Origin: a bacterium M00.F.Ca.ET.205.01.1.1
GTDB taxonomy: Bacteria > Pseudomonadota > Alphaproteobacteria > Rhizobiales > Rhizobiaceae
DNA: 64,000 bases
Direction: 5' to 3'
NCBI GenBank assembly: GCA_004791255.1
Contig: SRUQ01000001.1
Coordinates: forward strand, 372,001-436,000
The notes below the pieces were generated by a model. The model was not told the origin of the DNA. It was given only the letters and a program-made list of their open reading frames with translations, and did not search any database. A program made the position numbers and the translations under genes. Positions 33,047 through 42,410 of the stretch are shown here, piece after piece (the first letter of the stretch is position 1; the number at the start of each line of letters is the position of its first letter).

Positions 33047-34017
33047 AACTCCGGTGATTCACCCCGGCCGAGCGCGGCGATGGCCGCAATGATGCGCGCG
33101 AAGGCTGCCGCTGCGGCCGGAACCGTGGTGCGGGCACGCAGGAAACTGTGCACCAGGCGCGGCTCCTCATCCCACCATGCCCTGCCGCCGGCAGCCAGGA
33201 TACGGTCACGATAGGCTTCGCCATCCGACGACAGCGGATCGCATTCGGCGGTGACGATCACGGTCGGCGGCAGGCCGGAGAAATCCTTGTCGCGCAGCGG
33301 CGAGAAGGTCGCATCATCAGGCGATTGTCGCCTGGCCGCGCGAACATCGCGGTAGAAGGCGATATCGCCCGCCGACAGCAGTGGCGCCGCGGCATGCTCG
33401 ATATAGGATCGGGCATGCTCGTCGCCGCCGAGACCGGGATAGATCAGCAGCTGGCCGATCGCGGCGCGCGAATGATGGCGCGTCGCCTGCGCCGCGCCAG
33501 CCGCCAGATTGCCGCCGGCGCTTTCGCCGCACAAAAGCAGCGGCCTTTCCGATTCCGCCGCCGCCCATTCGAAGGCGGCCAGCGCATCGTCGAACGCGGC
33601 GGGGTGGAGATGCTCCGGCGCCAGCCGGTAGTCGACCGACAGCACGGCAAAGCCGGTGCCGGCGCAAATCTCGGCGCAGATATCGTCATGGCTGTCGAGC
33701 CCGCCGAGGATGAAGCCGCCGCCATGGAAATAGAGCACCGTCGCACGTGGCGTGCCATCCGCAAGCTGGTAGCGGCGCACCGGGATGGCGTGATCCGGCG
33801 CGGCAATCAGGCCGTCGCTGGCGGTCACGCCGGGCGGCCGGCCCTGGTGGAAGGCACGGCACATCCGGTCATAGACCTCGCGCTGCCTGTCGATCGGCAG
33901 GCCTGATATCTCGGGGGGATACCAGGCATTGACCTCATCGATGTAGGCCCAGAGTTCGGGATCGAGCCGCGTTTGGTATTTGCCGCGTACAGCCGGAGCG
34001 GAAAGATCGCTCGCCAT
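33031..34017 (-). CDS. Alpha/beta hydrolase of the hormone-sensitive-lipase family
   Basis: The protein has 328 residues. The oxyanion-hole motif HGGG ([13 protein letters not shown], about 95-107) and nucleophile S166 in [12 protein letters not shown] define the HSL-type esterase group. The catalytic Asp is in [17 protein letters not shown] and the His in RLVHSFLR. It is a cytoplasmic esterase on short acyl or carbamate esters; the substrate is unknown. It is followed on the same strand by no further gene, and preceded by the cysteine hydrolase gene five bases away, so they are co-transcribed. Confidence 0.92.
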   Translation of the reverse strand: MASDLSAPAVRGKYQTRLDPELWAYIDEVNAWYPPEISGLPIDRQREVYDRMCRAFHQGRPPGVTASDGLIAAPDHAIPVRRYQLADGTPRATVLYFHGGGFILGGLDSHDDICAEICAGTGFAVLSVDYRLAPEHLHPAAFDDALAAFEWAAAESERPLLLCGESAGGNLAAGAAQATRHHSRAAIGQLLIYPGLGGDEHARSYIEHAAAPLLSAGDIAFYRDVRAARRQSPDDATFSPLRDKDFSGLPPTVIVTAECDPLSSDGEAYRDRILAAGGRAWWDEEPRLVHSFLRARTTVPAAAAAFARIIAAIAALGRGESPEFQLRP

Positions 34018-34022
34018 CGCCG

Positions 34023-34703
34023 TCAAAGCTCGGCGTAGAGCTGTGCCGCGTTGTCGAAGGTGAAACGCAGCGGCACCGAACCCTCGACCTGCCAGACGAT
34101 GACGCTCTCGCCGGCCAGCAGCCGGCAGGCGCCCTCGGTGTCGGTGACGGCACCGCCATAGAGGCGGTTGGCGAGGTTGAGGATGCCGGTCTGGTGCATG
34201 GCCGCACTGCCGCTGCCGCAGGCATCCTTGACCAGCAGCACGCGAAAGCCTTTGGCCATCGCATCCTTGACCGAGGCATCGATGCAGGCCTCGGTCCAGA
34301 CACCCGATATAACAAGCCACTCGATGCCGCCCGACTTGATATCGCGCGCCGCCGGCCCCGAGCGGAAGGCGCTGGCCTCGGCCTTGATCAGCAGCGGCTC
34401 ACCCTTGGCCGGCGCCACCTCGCGGCAGATCTCGGTCAGCGGATCGCTCTTGTCGGAGAAAGCCGACTTGCCGTCCTCACTGAGCGGATGGAAGGGACGG
34501 TCCTGATTGTCGAGATCGACGATGTAGGCCCAGTGATAGAGCGGCACATGGTTCTGTCGCGCCGCCGCTTGTATCAGCTGGACGTTTGCCAGGATCGTTT
34601 CGTAGCCCTCGACGAGGTAGCGCGGGTCCTGCCGGTGCTCTTCCTGCAGGTCGATGAAGACAGCGGCCACGGTGCCGCGTTGGATGGAAATGGGGGCTTT
34701 CAT
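34023..34703 (-). CDS. Cysteine hydrolase (isochorismatase superfamily)
   Basis: The protein has 226 residues. The triad expected for nicotinamidase-like hydrolases is visible: D19 in AVFIDLQEEH, K108 in LLIKAEASAF and nucleophile C140 in VWTEACIDASVKDA, with a cis-peptide region ISGVW. The substrate is an amide or ureido compound, not predictable. It lies upstream of and is co-directional with the HSL-type esterase; together they may degrade an ester/amide compound. Confidence 0.92.
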   Translation of the reverse strand: MKAPISIQRGTVAAVFIDLQEEHRQDPRYLVEGYETILANVQLIQAAARQNHVPLYHWAYIVDLDNQDRPFHPLSEDGKSAFSDKSDPLTEICREVAPAKGEPLLIKAEASAFRSGPAARDIKSGGIEWLVISGVWTEACIDASVKDAMAKGFRVLLVKDACGSGSAAMHQTGILNLANRLYGGAVTDTEGACRLLAGESVIVWQVEGSVPLRFTFDNAAQLYAEL

Positions 34704-35031
34704 GCGGCGCTTTCGTTCAGTGCCGACGTCGTCGCGTTCAGCGGGCTATTGCCAGAGCCGGCGATTGGCCAGGACTTCCCCGACGTCATCCACGGGCGGA
34801 GCAGGAGCGAAGCTCCGTCGCGGAGACCCGAGGATCCATGCCGTGACGTTAGCCAAGGAGCACAGCGGGGCAGAATTTGAACCGTTGCGGCGCGGATGAG
34901 TCCCGGCATGGATCCCTTGGGCTGCGAAGCAGCTCCAGAGGTCTGCGCCGCGTCGCTCCGCTCCTTGCTCCGCCCTAGGATGACGAAGCGGTGGGGGGCT
35001 GCGCTGGTCGATACGGGTCGCGCAGCGGCTA
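34704..35031. repeat. REP-like repeat, family A, inverted pair
   Basis: The 328-base gap contains about 34780-34850 (cgtcatccacgggcggagca ... gaggatccatgccgtgacg) and about 34896-34988 (the inverse, ending 'ccgccctaggatgacgaag'). The right copy carries an internal variant with 'ctgcgaagcagctccag', as in the copy at 20961. No ORF is supported. Confidence 0.85.
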
Positions 35032-36336
35032 TCAAACCCGCCCCTCCAGAAACTCATCCTCATAGGGAAAGCGCGACAGCAGCTCTGTACCCGTCTCGGT
35101 GATCAGGATCTCGTCCTCCAGCTTGACGCCCTCGCGGCCGCCCTTTTCGCCGATATAGCTCTCGACGCTGACCACCATGCCTGGCACGATATGGCCGTCG
35201 CGGCCATAGGTCTCGTAGTCCATGGCATGCGCGATGAACGGCGTCTCGCCATGCATGCCGACGCCGTGCATGACCGAGGTGTAGCGCTGGTCGACGAAGC
35301 GGTCGGGGATTTTCCACGCCTTTTCGGCGATCTCGCGGAAGGCCATGCCAGGCTTGACGATGCCGATATTGTGCTGAACCTGGTCATGCGCCATGCGGTA
35401 GAGCGACTTCTGGTAAGGGGTCGGCTTGCCCGGACCACAGCGGAAGGTGCGCGAGAAATCCGAATAATAGCCGTAGCAGCCGATCGTGTCGGTATCGAGC
35501 GCCAGGAGTTCGCCCGGCCGGATCTTGCGGCCGCTGGCCTCGTTGAACCACGGATTGGTGCGCTGGCCCGAGGTCAAGAGCCGCGTCTCGATGAACTCGC
35601 CGCCCTGGCGGATGACCTCGCCATACATGAGGGCGAACAGTTCGTTTTCTGAGACGCCGGGCTTGATCGCCTCGCGCACCGCATAGACGGCGGCTTCGGC
35701 GCCGGCCATCGACGCCATGAGGCATTTGACCTCCTCCGGCGTCTTGACCGCGCGCACCGCGAGGATTTCCCCCTGGCAATCGCGGACCTCGCAGCCGCGC
35801 TTTTCCAGCGCCAGCGCCTGCAGGTGGCTGCAGCGGTCGAGACCGAGCTTCATCGAGCCCCCGCCATGCTTCTTCAGAAGCTCGGCAATCTCGTCGGCGA
35901 AGGGACCCGCGGTTTCGTCGTCGCGGCCGGAGACCGACGACCAGACGAGCTTGGACGGCCGCGCCTCGTCGATCGTGTCGAGCACCATGGAGACATGGTA
36001 GCTCTGCGGGTACTCGAAGAGCACGATCGGGCCATCGGCCGGGATAAAGAAATAGCGGGTCGAGTTGCGCAGGAAATAGCCGAACATGTTGCGCGAGCCG
36101 GTGGCGTAGCGCTGGTTGTAGGGATCGAACAGCACGACGCCGCCATAGCCGGCCTCGCGCATCCAGCCGCGCAGCTTGGCCAGCCGGCCTTTTCGCAGCG
36201 CATCCGCATCGATGAAGGACGGCTCGGTGTCCGAGAGCCACATGCCACCGGCCGGGTCCGTCGCCACGGGGTGGCGCATGCGGTCCTTGAAGTCGACGTC
36301 TTCGGTGCTGTCGGGATCGAATACGACGATGCTCAT
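35032..36336 (-). CDS. M24 family metallopeptidase-like protein related to DddP
   Basis: The protein has 434 residues. The C-terminal pita-bread fold has the metal ligands D281, D283, D293, H357, E392 and E408. Along its length it resembles DddP, the M24-type DMSP lyase: GGVVLFDPYNQRYATGS, 'IETRLLTSGQRTNPWF', 'MHGVGMHGETPF' and 'LEDEILITETG'. Ligand spacing equals that of Ruegeria DddP. The aspartate proposed there as catalytic base (six residues after the ligand His) is replaced by G363. DMSP lyase activity is therefore doubtful; a peptidase or hydrolase of an Xaa-Pro-like or betaine-like substrate is more likely. Confidence 0.85.
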   Translation of the reverse strand: MSIVVFDPDSTEDVDFKDRMRHPVATDPAGGMWLSDTEPSFIDADALRKGRLAKLRGWMREAGYGGVVLFDPYNQRYATGSRNMFGYFLRNSTRYFFIPADGPIVLFEYPQSYHVSMVLDTIDEARPSKLVWSSVSGRDDETAGPFADEIAELLKKHGGGSMKLGLDRCSHLQALALEKRGCEVRDCQGEILAVRAVKTPEEVKCLMASMAGAEAAVYAVREAIKPGVSENELFALMYGEVIRQGGEFIETRLLTSGQRTNPWFNEASGRKIRPGELLALDTDTIGCYGYYSDFSRTFRCGPGKPTPYQKSLYRMAHDQVQHNIGIVKPGMAFREIAEKAWKIPDRFVDQRYTSVMHGVGMHGETPFIAHAMDYETYGRDGHIVPGMVVSVESYIGEKGGREGVKLEDEILITETGTELLSRFPYEDEFLEGRV

Positions 36337-36462
36337 GGGTATCTGGCCTTGGGTGGGTTGCAAGGCCGACCATGGCGCAGGCGGCGACGAGGGATTGTGC
36401 GGAAAACCGCGCTTGTTGTGCGAGATACCGCTGGCCAATCAGTTGCGCCGTGATCCTTCGCG

Positions 36463-36625
36463 CCCGCCTCTGCCCTGCCGGGCATCTCCCCCATGAGGAG
36501 GGGGGAGATTGGCAGCTTTGCCCGCCGCGCTTCCTTTTCAACTTCGGAAATTAGCGAAGGCAGTGGCAACAGCGATCTCCCCCCTCGCAGGGGAGATGTC
36601 CGGCAGGACAGAGAGGGGCGCTGTC
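36463..36625. repeat. Intergenic repeat, family C, paired arms
   Basis: Inverted arms 'tgccctgccgggcatctccc' ... 'gggggagattggcagctt' and 'gcgatctcccccctcgcagg' ... 'tccggcaggacagagagggg' lie in the 323-base gap between the M24 and GlxA-type genes. There is no ORF. Confidence 0.75.
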
Positions 36626-36659
36626 CCGCCGGCTTCAACAGATTGCGCCCGCCGAAAAG

Positions 36660-37637
36660 CTAATGCCTTCTCGCCAGTTTGGGCGGATGGCCGTGTTCTT
36701 CCCGAAAGGCTCTGGCAAAACTCGACATCGAGGCAAAGCCGCAGGCCAGCGCCACGTCGCGCACGGCGAGTGTCGAGTGCGCCAGGAGATCGGCGGCGCG
36801 TTTCAGGCGCAGGCGCCGGTAGTAGCCGTTGGGCGAGATGTCGAGTTCGGAGCGGAAGGAGCGTTCGAGCTTGTCGGCGGAGACGCCGAGTTTCGCGGTG
36901 AGTTCGGCCATGCCGAGCCTCTCCTCGACCGCGTCCTCCATGATGGCGATGGCCGACAGAACCAGCTCGTTCTGGACGCCGGTGCGCAGGCGCAGCGGCA
37001 TCAGCTTGCGGTCGACACTCGATCGCAATTGGCTGTGCACGAACCATTCGGCGACGCCGGCGGCAAGCTCGGCGCCGTAGTCTGATGTGATGATCTCCAG
37101 CATCATGTCGAGGCTGCCGACGCCGCCGGCCGAGGTGAAGCGCTTGCGGTCGATGACGTAGAGATCGCGCCTGAGTTCGATCGCCGGAAAGGCTTCGGTG
37201 AAGGCGGCCTGGCTGGTCCAGTGCAAGGTGCAGGCATGGCCGTCGAGCAGGCCGGCGCGGGCGAGGAAGAAGGCCGCGTCCGCCACCGCGCCGATATGGG
37301 CGCCGCCGCGCAGGCTGCGGCGGATCCAGCTTGCCGCATCCTCGGCGACGAGATGATCGGCGTCGCCGCCCGAGCAGACGACGATGCGGTCGACCCTGGG
37401 CGCCGCCTCGGCATGAAAGCCCGGCTGGATGACGACGCCGTTGGAAGCCTCGACCGGGCCCTTGGTGCCACCGACGATGATCCAGCGGTAGCATTCCTTC
37501 TTCGCCAGGATGTTGGCGGCGCGCAGCGGCTCGATGACCGAACTGAACGCCATCATCGGAAAGCCGGGAAAGACCAGCACCGCGAAGGTGAGGGTTTCGG
37601 TCGGTTTTTGGGGTTCGCGCGCGGCCATGGTCGCCAT
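36660..37637 (-). CDS. GlxA family transcriptional regulator (DJ-1/PfpI + AraC HTH)
   Basis: The protein has 325 residues. The N-terminal glutamine-amidotransferase-like domain (about 10-185) begins LTFAVLVFPGFPMMAFSSVI. Its nucleophile-elbow region, VVCSGGDADH, has a cysteine. Two AraC helix-turn-helix motifs lie at about 220-315: 'LGMAELTAKLGVSADKLERS' and 'TLAVRDVALACGFASMSSFA'. This architecture includes regulators of glycine betaine, carnitine and arginine use (GbdR, CdhR, ArgR). It lies immediately upstream of the DddP-like M24 gene on the same strand, separated by a repeat, and may control it. Confidence 0.9.
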   Translation of the reverse strand: MATMAAREPQKPTETLTFAVLVFPGFPMMAFSSVIEPLRAANILAKKECYRWIIVGGTKGPVEASNGVVIQPGFHAEAAPRVDRIVVCSGGDADHLVAEDAASWIRRSLRGGAHIGAVADAAFFLARAGLLDGHACTLHWTSQAAFTEAFPAIELRRDLYVIDRKRFTSAGGVGSLDMMLEIITSDYGAELAAGVAEWFVHSQLRSSVDRKLMPLRLRTGVQNELVLSAIAIMEDAVEERLGMAELTAKLGVSADKLERSFRSELDISPNGYYRRLRLKRAADLLAHSTLAVRDVALACGFASMSSFARAFREEHGHPPKLARRH

Positions 37638-37727
37638 AGTTCGGGCAGATGGCGGTTGGGGTCAACGCCGTTGGCCGACGATGCATGAAATCGCAGTTTG
37701 CCTTGACCGCCGGGGAGGCTTTGAAGT

Positions 37728-37920
37728 CGCGGCATGGATCCTAGGGTCTGCGCCGCGTCGCTTCGCTCCTTGCTTCGCCCTAGGATGACGACGTCACGTT
37801 GGGTTCGGCCAAATCTCCGACATTTGCGATTAGCTCTACACTATCCTTGCCTTCGTCATCCTAGGGCGGAGCAGTCGCGAAGCGACGTCGCGTAGACCCT
37901 AGGATCCATGCCGCGACGTC
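37728..37920. repeat. REP-like repeat, family A, inverted pair
   Basis: Left element about 37728-37793 (ggcatggatcctagggtctg ... ccctaggatgacgacgtcacg) and right element about 37855-37920 (cgtcatcctagggcggagca ... ccctaggatccatgccgcgacg) face outward around a spacer of about 60 bases within the 343-base gap. Confidence 0.88.
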
Positions 37921-37980
37921 AGCCGAAGAGCCCGATGCCTTGCCATGCCTACGGCCACCCCCGTCTGCGATGGCGCCGCT

Positions 37981-39150
37981 TCACCCCGCCAGCGCCTGCT
38001 CCAGGTCGGCGATCAGGTCATCCCCGTCCTCGATGCCGGCAGACAGCCGCACCAGCGAATCCGAGATGCCGATCGCTGACCGCTTCTCGGCCGGGATCGA
38101 CCCATGCGTCATCAGCGCCGGGTGTTCGATCAGGCTCTCCACTCCGCCGAGGCTTTCGGCCAGCGTGAACAGCTGCGTGCGTTCGAGGAAACGCTTTGCC
38201 CCGGCGAGGTCGCGGTCGAGATCGACCGAGATCATGCCGCCGAAGGCATGCATCTGCTGGACGGCGATGGCGTGCTGCGGATGGCTGGCGAGGCCGGGAT
38301 AGATGACGCGGCGCACATCCTTGCGCGCTTCCAGCCACTGCGCGATTTTCAGGCCGTTGGCGGAATGGCGCTCCATCCTGAGCGCCAGCGTCTTCAATCC
38401 GCGCAGGGCGAGAAAACTGTCGAACGGGCCCGAGATGGCGCCGATGGCGTTCTGCAGGAATTTGAGCTGGGTGGCGAGCTCCTTGTTGTCGCCGACGACG
38501 GCGACGCCGCCGACCATGTCGGAATGGCCATTGAGATATTTCGTCGTCGAATGCACCACGATGTCGATGCCGAGCTCCAGCGGCCGCTGGATATAGGGGC
38601 TGCAGAAGGTGTTGTCGGCGACCGTCAGGATGCCCTTGCGCCTGGCCAGTGCGGCGACGCCCTCGAGGTCGACGATGCGCAGCAGCGGGTTGGTAGGGGT
38701 CTCGACCCAGAGCAGTTTCGTCTCCGGCCGGATCGCCGCCTCGACCGCAGCGAGGTCGGTGAAATCGACGAAGCTGACCTCTAGGCCTGCCGTGCGCTTG
38801 CGCACCCGCTCCATCAGCCGGAAGGAGCCGCCATAGATGTCGTCGGTGGCGACGATGTGGGAACCGGCATCGAGCAGTTCCAGCACGGTCGAGATCGCCG
38901 CCAGGCCGGAAGCGAAGGCAAAGGCGGCGCTGCCGCTTTCGAGATCGGCCACCGCGCGCTCGAAGGCGAAGCGCGTCGGGTTCTGGCTGCGGGCATATTC
39001 GAACCCCTTGTGCACGCCGGGCGACTGCTGGCCATAGGTCGAGGTGGCGTAGATCGGCACCATCACCGCGCCGGTCAGCGGATCGTGGCTCTGGCCGCCA
39101 TGGATGGTGCGGGTGGAGAAGGCCAGGCGGTTCTTGCCATTTGATGTCAT
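37981..39150 (-). CDS. Cystathionine gamma-lyase (trans-sulfuration PLP enzyme)
   Basis: The protein has 389 residues of the Cys/Met metabolism PLP family. The PLP lysine is K204 in VVHSTTKYLNGHSDM, with 'EYARSQNPTRFAFE' and 'ATDDIYGGSFRLMERV' as further family motifs. It would cleave cystathionine to cysteine; gamma-synthase activity cannot be excluded by sequence. Context decides: its start overlaps the stop of the cystathionine beta-synthase gene (ATGA). The two enzymes together form a reverse trans-sulfuration route from homocysteine to cysteine. Confidence 0.92.
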   Translation of the reverse strand: MTSNGKNRLAFSTRTIHGGQSHDPLTGAVMVPIYATSTYGQQSPGVHKGFEYARSQNPTRFAFERAVADLESGSAAFAFASGLAAISTVLELLDAGSHIVATDDIYGGSFRLMERVRKRTAGLEVSFVDFTDLAAVEAAIRPETKLLWVETPTNPLLRIVDLEGVAALARRKGILTVADNTFCSPYIQRPLELGIDIVVHSTTKYLNGHSDMVGGVAVVGDNKELATQLKFLQNAIGAISGPFDSFLALRGLKTLALRMERHSANGLKIAQWLEARKDVRRVIYPGLASHPQHAIAVQQMHAFGGMISVDLDRDLAGAKRFLERTQLFTLAESLGGVESLIEHPALMTHGSIPAEKRSAIGISDSLVRLSAGIEDGDDLIADLEQALAG

Positions 39151-40589
39151 TTTGCGCGGCGCCTCAGATGGTTGATCAGGTCGATGCGGGTTATCAGGCC
39201 GACGAACTCCTCGCCGTCGAAGATGATGGCCACCTCGTTGCGGTCGAACACCGGCAGCAGCGCATCCAGCGTCTGGCTGGCCTGCAGCGTGTGCAAATTG
39301 GAGGTCATCGCCGTGCGCACCGGGCCGTTGAAACGGTCCCAGCGGCCGTCATAGGGGCCGTCGACCTTGGCCAATATATCGCTCTCGTCGACGATGCCGA
39401 CAAGCTTGCCCTCATCGAGCACCGGCAGTTGCGAGACATCGGAGCGGCGCATGCGGCCATAGGCGTTGAGCAGGCTTTCGTCGGGGCCGACGAACACCGT
39501 GTCGCCGGTGCGGTGCGAACGCATGACGAGGTCGCGCAAATCGCCATGCTGCTCGTGCTCCGCGAGGCCCTGTTCGGCTAGCCAGAAATCGTCGAACACT
39601 TTCGACAGATATTTGTTGCCGCTGTCGCAAACGAAGGTGACGACGCGCTTGGCCGAAGTCTGTTCGCGGCAATAGCGAAGGGCGGCCGACAGAAGCGTGC
39701 CCGACGACGAACCGGCCAGAATGCCTTCCCTGGACAGCAAATCGCGCACGGCGAGCATGCTCTGCTTGTCTGATATGGAGTAGGCCTTCTTGACCAGCGC
39801 CAGATCGGCATTGGGCGGCACGAAATCCTCGCCGATGCCTTCGACGGTCCAGCTTCCCGCCTCTTCCATCTTGCCGGTCTTGATCAGCGGCGCCAGCACC
39901 GAGCCCACGGGATCGGCGAGCACCATCTCGGTTTTCGGCGACACCTGCGCGAAATACCGGCCAAGCCCGGTCAGCGTGCCGCCGGAGCCGACGCCGACCA
40001 CCACCGCGTCGACATCGCCCTCGAGCTGCGCAAAGATTTCCGGGCCGGTCGTCGTCTCATGCGCCTCAGGATTGGCCGGGTTGGCGAACTGGTTGGCATA
40101 GAAGGCGCCGGGCAGTTCGGCGGCGATCTTCTCGGCCATGTCCTGGTAGTATTCGGGATGGCCCTTGCCGACATCGGAACGGGTCATGCGCACTTCGGCG
40201 CCGAGCGCGCGCAGATGCTGGATCTTTTCGCGCGACATCTTGTCGGGCACCACCAGGATGATGCGGTAGCCCTTGGGAATGCCGACCTGGGCAAGGCCGA
40301 GGCCGGTATTGCCGGCGGTCGCCTCGACGATGGCGCCGCCGCGCTTAAGCTTGCCGGCCTTCTCGGCCGCGGCGATCATCGACAGCGCGATGCGGTCCTT
40401 GATCGAGCCACCGGGGTTCTGGCTTTCGAGCTTGATGAACAGCCGGCACTTGCCGGTGTCGAACTTGGTCAATTCGACGATGGGCGTCTGGCCGATCAGG
40501 TCGAGAACCGACCCGTAGGGGGGACGCAGTCGCGATGACTCGCCGTCCGGGGCGGCGCTGCCTGGCGCAGCATTTTTGTGCTCGCTCAT
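39147..40589 (-). CDS. Cystathionine beta-synthase with C-terminal CBS domains
   Basis: This 480-residue enzyme condenses serine (or an O-acylserine) with homocysteine. The PLP fold occupies about 25-335: K64 in NPGGSIKDRIAL, 'EATAGNTGLGLAQVG', and glycine loop 'VGVGSGGTLTGLG'. Two CBS domains (about 345-475) follow ('MRRSDVSQLPVLDEGKLVGI', 'RNEVAIIFDGEEFVGLITRI') and are likely adenosyl-ligand regulators. There is no haem-binding N-terminal extension. It is the first gene of the two-gene operon with the gamma-lyase. Confidence 0.94.
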   Translation of the reverse strand: MSEHKNAAPGSAAPDGESSRLRPPYGSVLDLIGQTPIVELTKFDTGKCRLFIKLESQNPGGSIKDRIALSMIAAAEKAGKLKRGGAIVEATAGNTGLGLAQVGIPKGYRIILVVPDKMSREKIQHLRALGAEVRMTRSDVGKGHPEYYQDMAEKIAAELPGAFYANQFANPANPEAHETTTGPEIFAQLEGDVDAVVVGVGSGGTLTGLGRYFAQVSPKTEMVLADPVGSVLAPLIKTGKMEEAGSWTVEGIGEDFVPPNADLALVKKAYSISDKQSMLAVRDLLSREGILAGSSSGTLLSAALRYCREQTSAKRVVTFVCDSGNKYLSKVFDDFWLAEQGLAEHEQHGDLRDLVMRSHRTGDTVFVGPDESLLNAYGRMRRSDVSQLPVLDEGKLVGIVDESDILAKVDGPYDGRWDRFNGPVRTAMTSNLHTLQASQTLDALLPVFDRNEVAIIFDGEEFVGLITRIDLINHLRRRAK

Positions 40590-41026
40590 ATCGATGCTCC
40601 ATGGTGAAGGCGAGCAACCGCCGGGGGCGAACGGTAGCCTATCCTCTTTTCCTGTCCTTCACAGTCGGAAAGAAGATAGATCATGCCAATCAGACGGCCA
40701 GGCGAGGAATGAAATTCCAGCACTGCGCTGGTCGACCCCCACTCCGTCGAGCTTCGCTCGACACCTCTCCCCCGATCGACGGGGGAGAGGAAAGGCCCCA
40801 ACTTCTTTGCCCTAACGCTTGTCCAGCATGGCTCCCTTCCTTTTCCTCCGGAGGGGGGAAAGGTGGCGCGGCGAAGCCGCGACGGATTGGGGGAACCACG
40901 TCGCAATCAAGCCTAACTTCGATCAGTCACTCCAATCGCAGAAGATGAGTGCATAGCGTAGCCACCCGCGAGGACATGTCCGGCAGGACAGAGGGGGCGC
41001 CGTAGAGCACAAACCCCGACAGTCAC
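40590..41026. repeat. Repeat families B and C side by side
   Basis: The 437-base gap holds family B (about 40730-40930, direct orientation relative to the copy at 5380) and then a family C arm (about 40960-41000, 'catgtccggcaggacagagg'). The first 140 bases presumably include the promoter of the trans-sulfuration operon. No ORF is supported. Confidence 0.85.
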
Positions 41027-42385
41027 TCACCCCAGCAGCTGCCTGCTCAGCCTGGCGCACTGGACGCGGATGTCGGGGATGGCGTCGATCTCGAAGAAGG
41101 TGCCGCGCGTCAGCGGGCCGACGGCGAGGATTTTTCTCGACACCGCGCCGTCGCCGGCGATGATCTCGCAATTGGCCGTGACGTCGAGGCCGATGCGCAA
41201 GGGATCGGGCCGCGCCAGGCCGCGGTCGACCAGCGAGCGCACCGCACTGTTCGACGTGGTCGAGATGTCGCGGACGATGCCAGAGCAATCGTAGAGGCGG
41301 GTGACATCGAAGCTTTCCAGCCGCTGCGTGTGGCGCGACTGGACTTCGACCTTGAACGCGCCCTCGTTTCCGGCGATGTCGACGACGCGGCCGGCGACGA
41401 GGCGGATGCGGCCCGATTGCACTGCTTCGCTGACACGGGCATGGACCTCGGGCGCCATGCGGTGGCGGTGGATATCCCACCAGGCCTTGGTGTGTTCGAC
41501 GAAGCGGCGCTTGGCCGAAGCCGGCCAGTTCTGCCAGATCTTCTGGTTGAAGGGCCTGAGCCCATCGACGACATCGCGCCAGTCGATGCCGGCCTTCTGG
41601 TTCTCGCGGATCAGGTCGCGGAACCAGCCGACGAAATAGGAAAGCTGGGTGCCGAGCGGGATGTCGGCGACATCGAGCTTGATCGGGTTGCCCTTGCGGT
41701 GCGGCGAGGGCAGCAGGCCGCGCCGCGACACCGCGACGATGTCGCCGCGATGGCCGCGCTGCTCGAGCGCCAGAAAGGCGTCGACCATACTGAGGCCCGT
41801 GCCCAGTACCATGACGCTCCGGTCGGGATCGAGCGCGGTGTCGGCCTCCGAGCCCATGCGGATCGCGTGGCCCTGGCCGGCGGCCGGCACCTCGTCATGG
41901 CCGGTCGCCAGCACCGCCAGATGCGCCACCACGCTGGTGCCGTTGGCGAGCGCCACTTCGACGCCGGACGCGGTCGGCGAAATCGACAGGCTTTCCTCGC
42001 GGATCAGCCGCAGCCGGCCGCTCGCCTTTTCGCTCGCTTCCAGCTCGTCGAGCAGTTCGCCGAGATAGCGGGCATAGAGACTGCGCGGCGCATAGACCGG
42101 AGCCTGTTCCTGCGTTGCCAGGCCACGCTCGAGCAGCCAGCGCCAGAAATTGCCGGGGTCGTCGGCATAGGCGCTCATGCCAGCGGCGCTGACGTTGAGC
42201 ACATGCGCCGACAGCAGCGTCGAATAGGCGATGCCCTGGCCGAAATGCGGACGCTTCTCGATCAGCGTGACGCGCAGGTCCGGATTGGCCGATTTCAAGA
42301 GATGCGCGGCCAGCACGACGCCGCTGGCGCCGCCGCCGACGATAATGATCGAGTTGGGGATCATGGAATTGGCGCGCCCGGTCAT
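41027..42385 (-). CDS. FAD/NAD(P)-binding protein
   Basis: This protein of 452 residues (445 if it starts at the ATG at 42364) has an N-terminal Rossmann dinucleotide fold, SIIIVGGGASGVVLAAHLLK, with E at the end of the second strand (LIEKRPHFGQGIAYS). A second nucleotide motif is VMVLGTGLSMVDAFLALEQ. It belongs to the 'FAD-NAD(P)-binding' group (PF13454-like), a family of oxidoreductases with unknown substrates that is often near sulfur or nitrogen metabolism genes. It lies 25 bases downstream of the Rrf2 regulator on the same strand, so it is probably its operon partner. Confidence 0.85.
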   Translation of the reverse strand: MTGRANSMIPNSIIIVGGGASGVVLAAHLLKSANPDLRVTLIEKRPHFGQGIAYSTLLSAHVLNVSAAGMSAYADDPGNFWRWLLERGLATQEQAPVYAPRSLYARYLGELLDELEASEKASGRLRLIREESLSISPTASGVEVALANGTSVVAHLAVLATGHDEVPAAGQGHAIRMGSEADTALDPDRSVMVLGTGLSMVDAFLALEQRGHRGDIVAVSRRGLLPSPHRKGNPIKLDVADIPLGTQLSYFVGWFRDLIRENQKAGIDWRDVVDGLRPFNQKIWQNWPASAKRRFVEHTKAWWDIHRHRMAPEVHARVSEAVQSGRIRLVAGRVVDIAGNEGAFKVEVQSRHTQRLESFDVTRLYDCSGIVRDISTTSNSAVRSLVDRGLARPDPLRIGLDVTANCEIIAGDGAVSRKILAVGPLTRGTFFEIDAIPDIRVQCARLSRQLLG

Positions 42386-42410
42386 GCGCGATCCAGCCGT
42401 GTGGAAGGCG

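Noticed and set aside
35032..36336. Functional DMSP lyase DddP
   Set aside because: The proposed catalytic aspartate is replaced by glycine (G363), although the metal site is intact.
40590..40730. SAM-responsive riboswitch before the trans-sulfuration operon
   Set aside because: I could not find a pseudoknot arrangement or conserved core of SAM-II or related aptamers.
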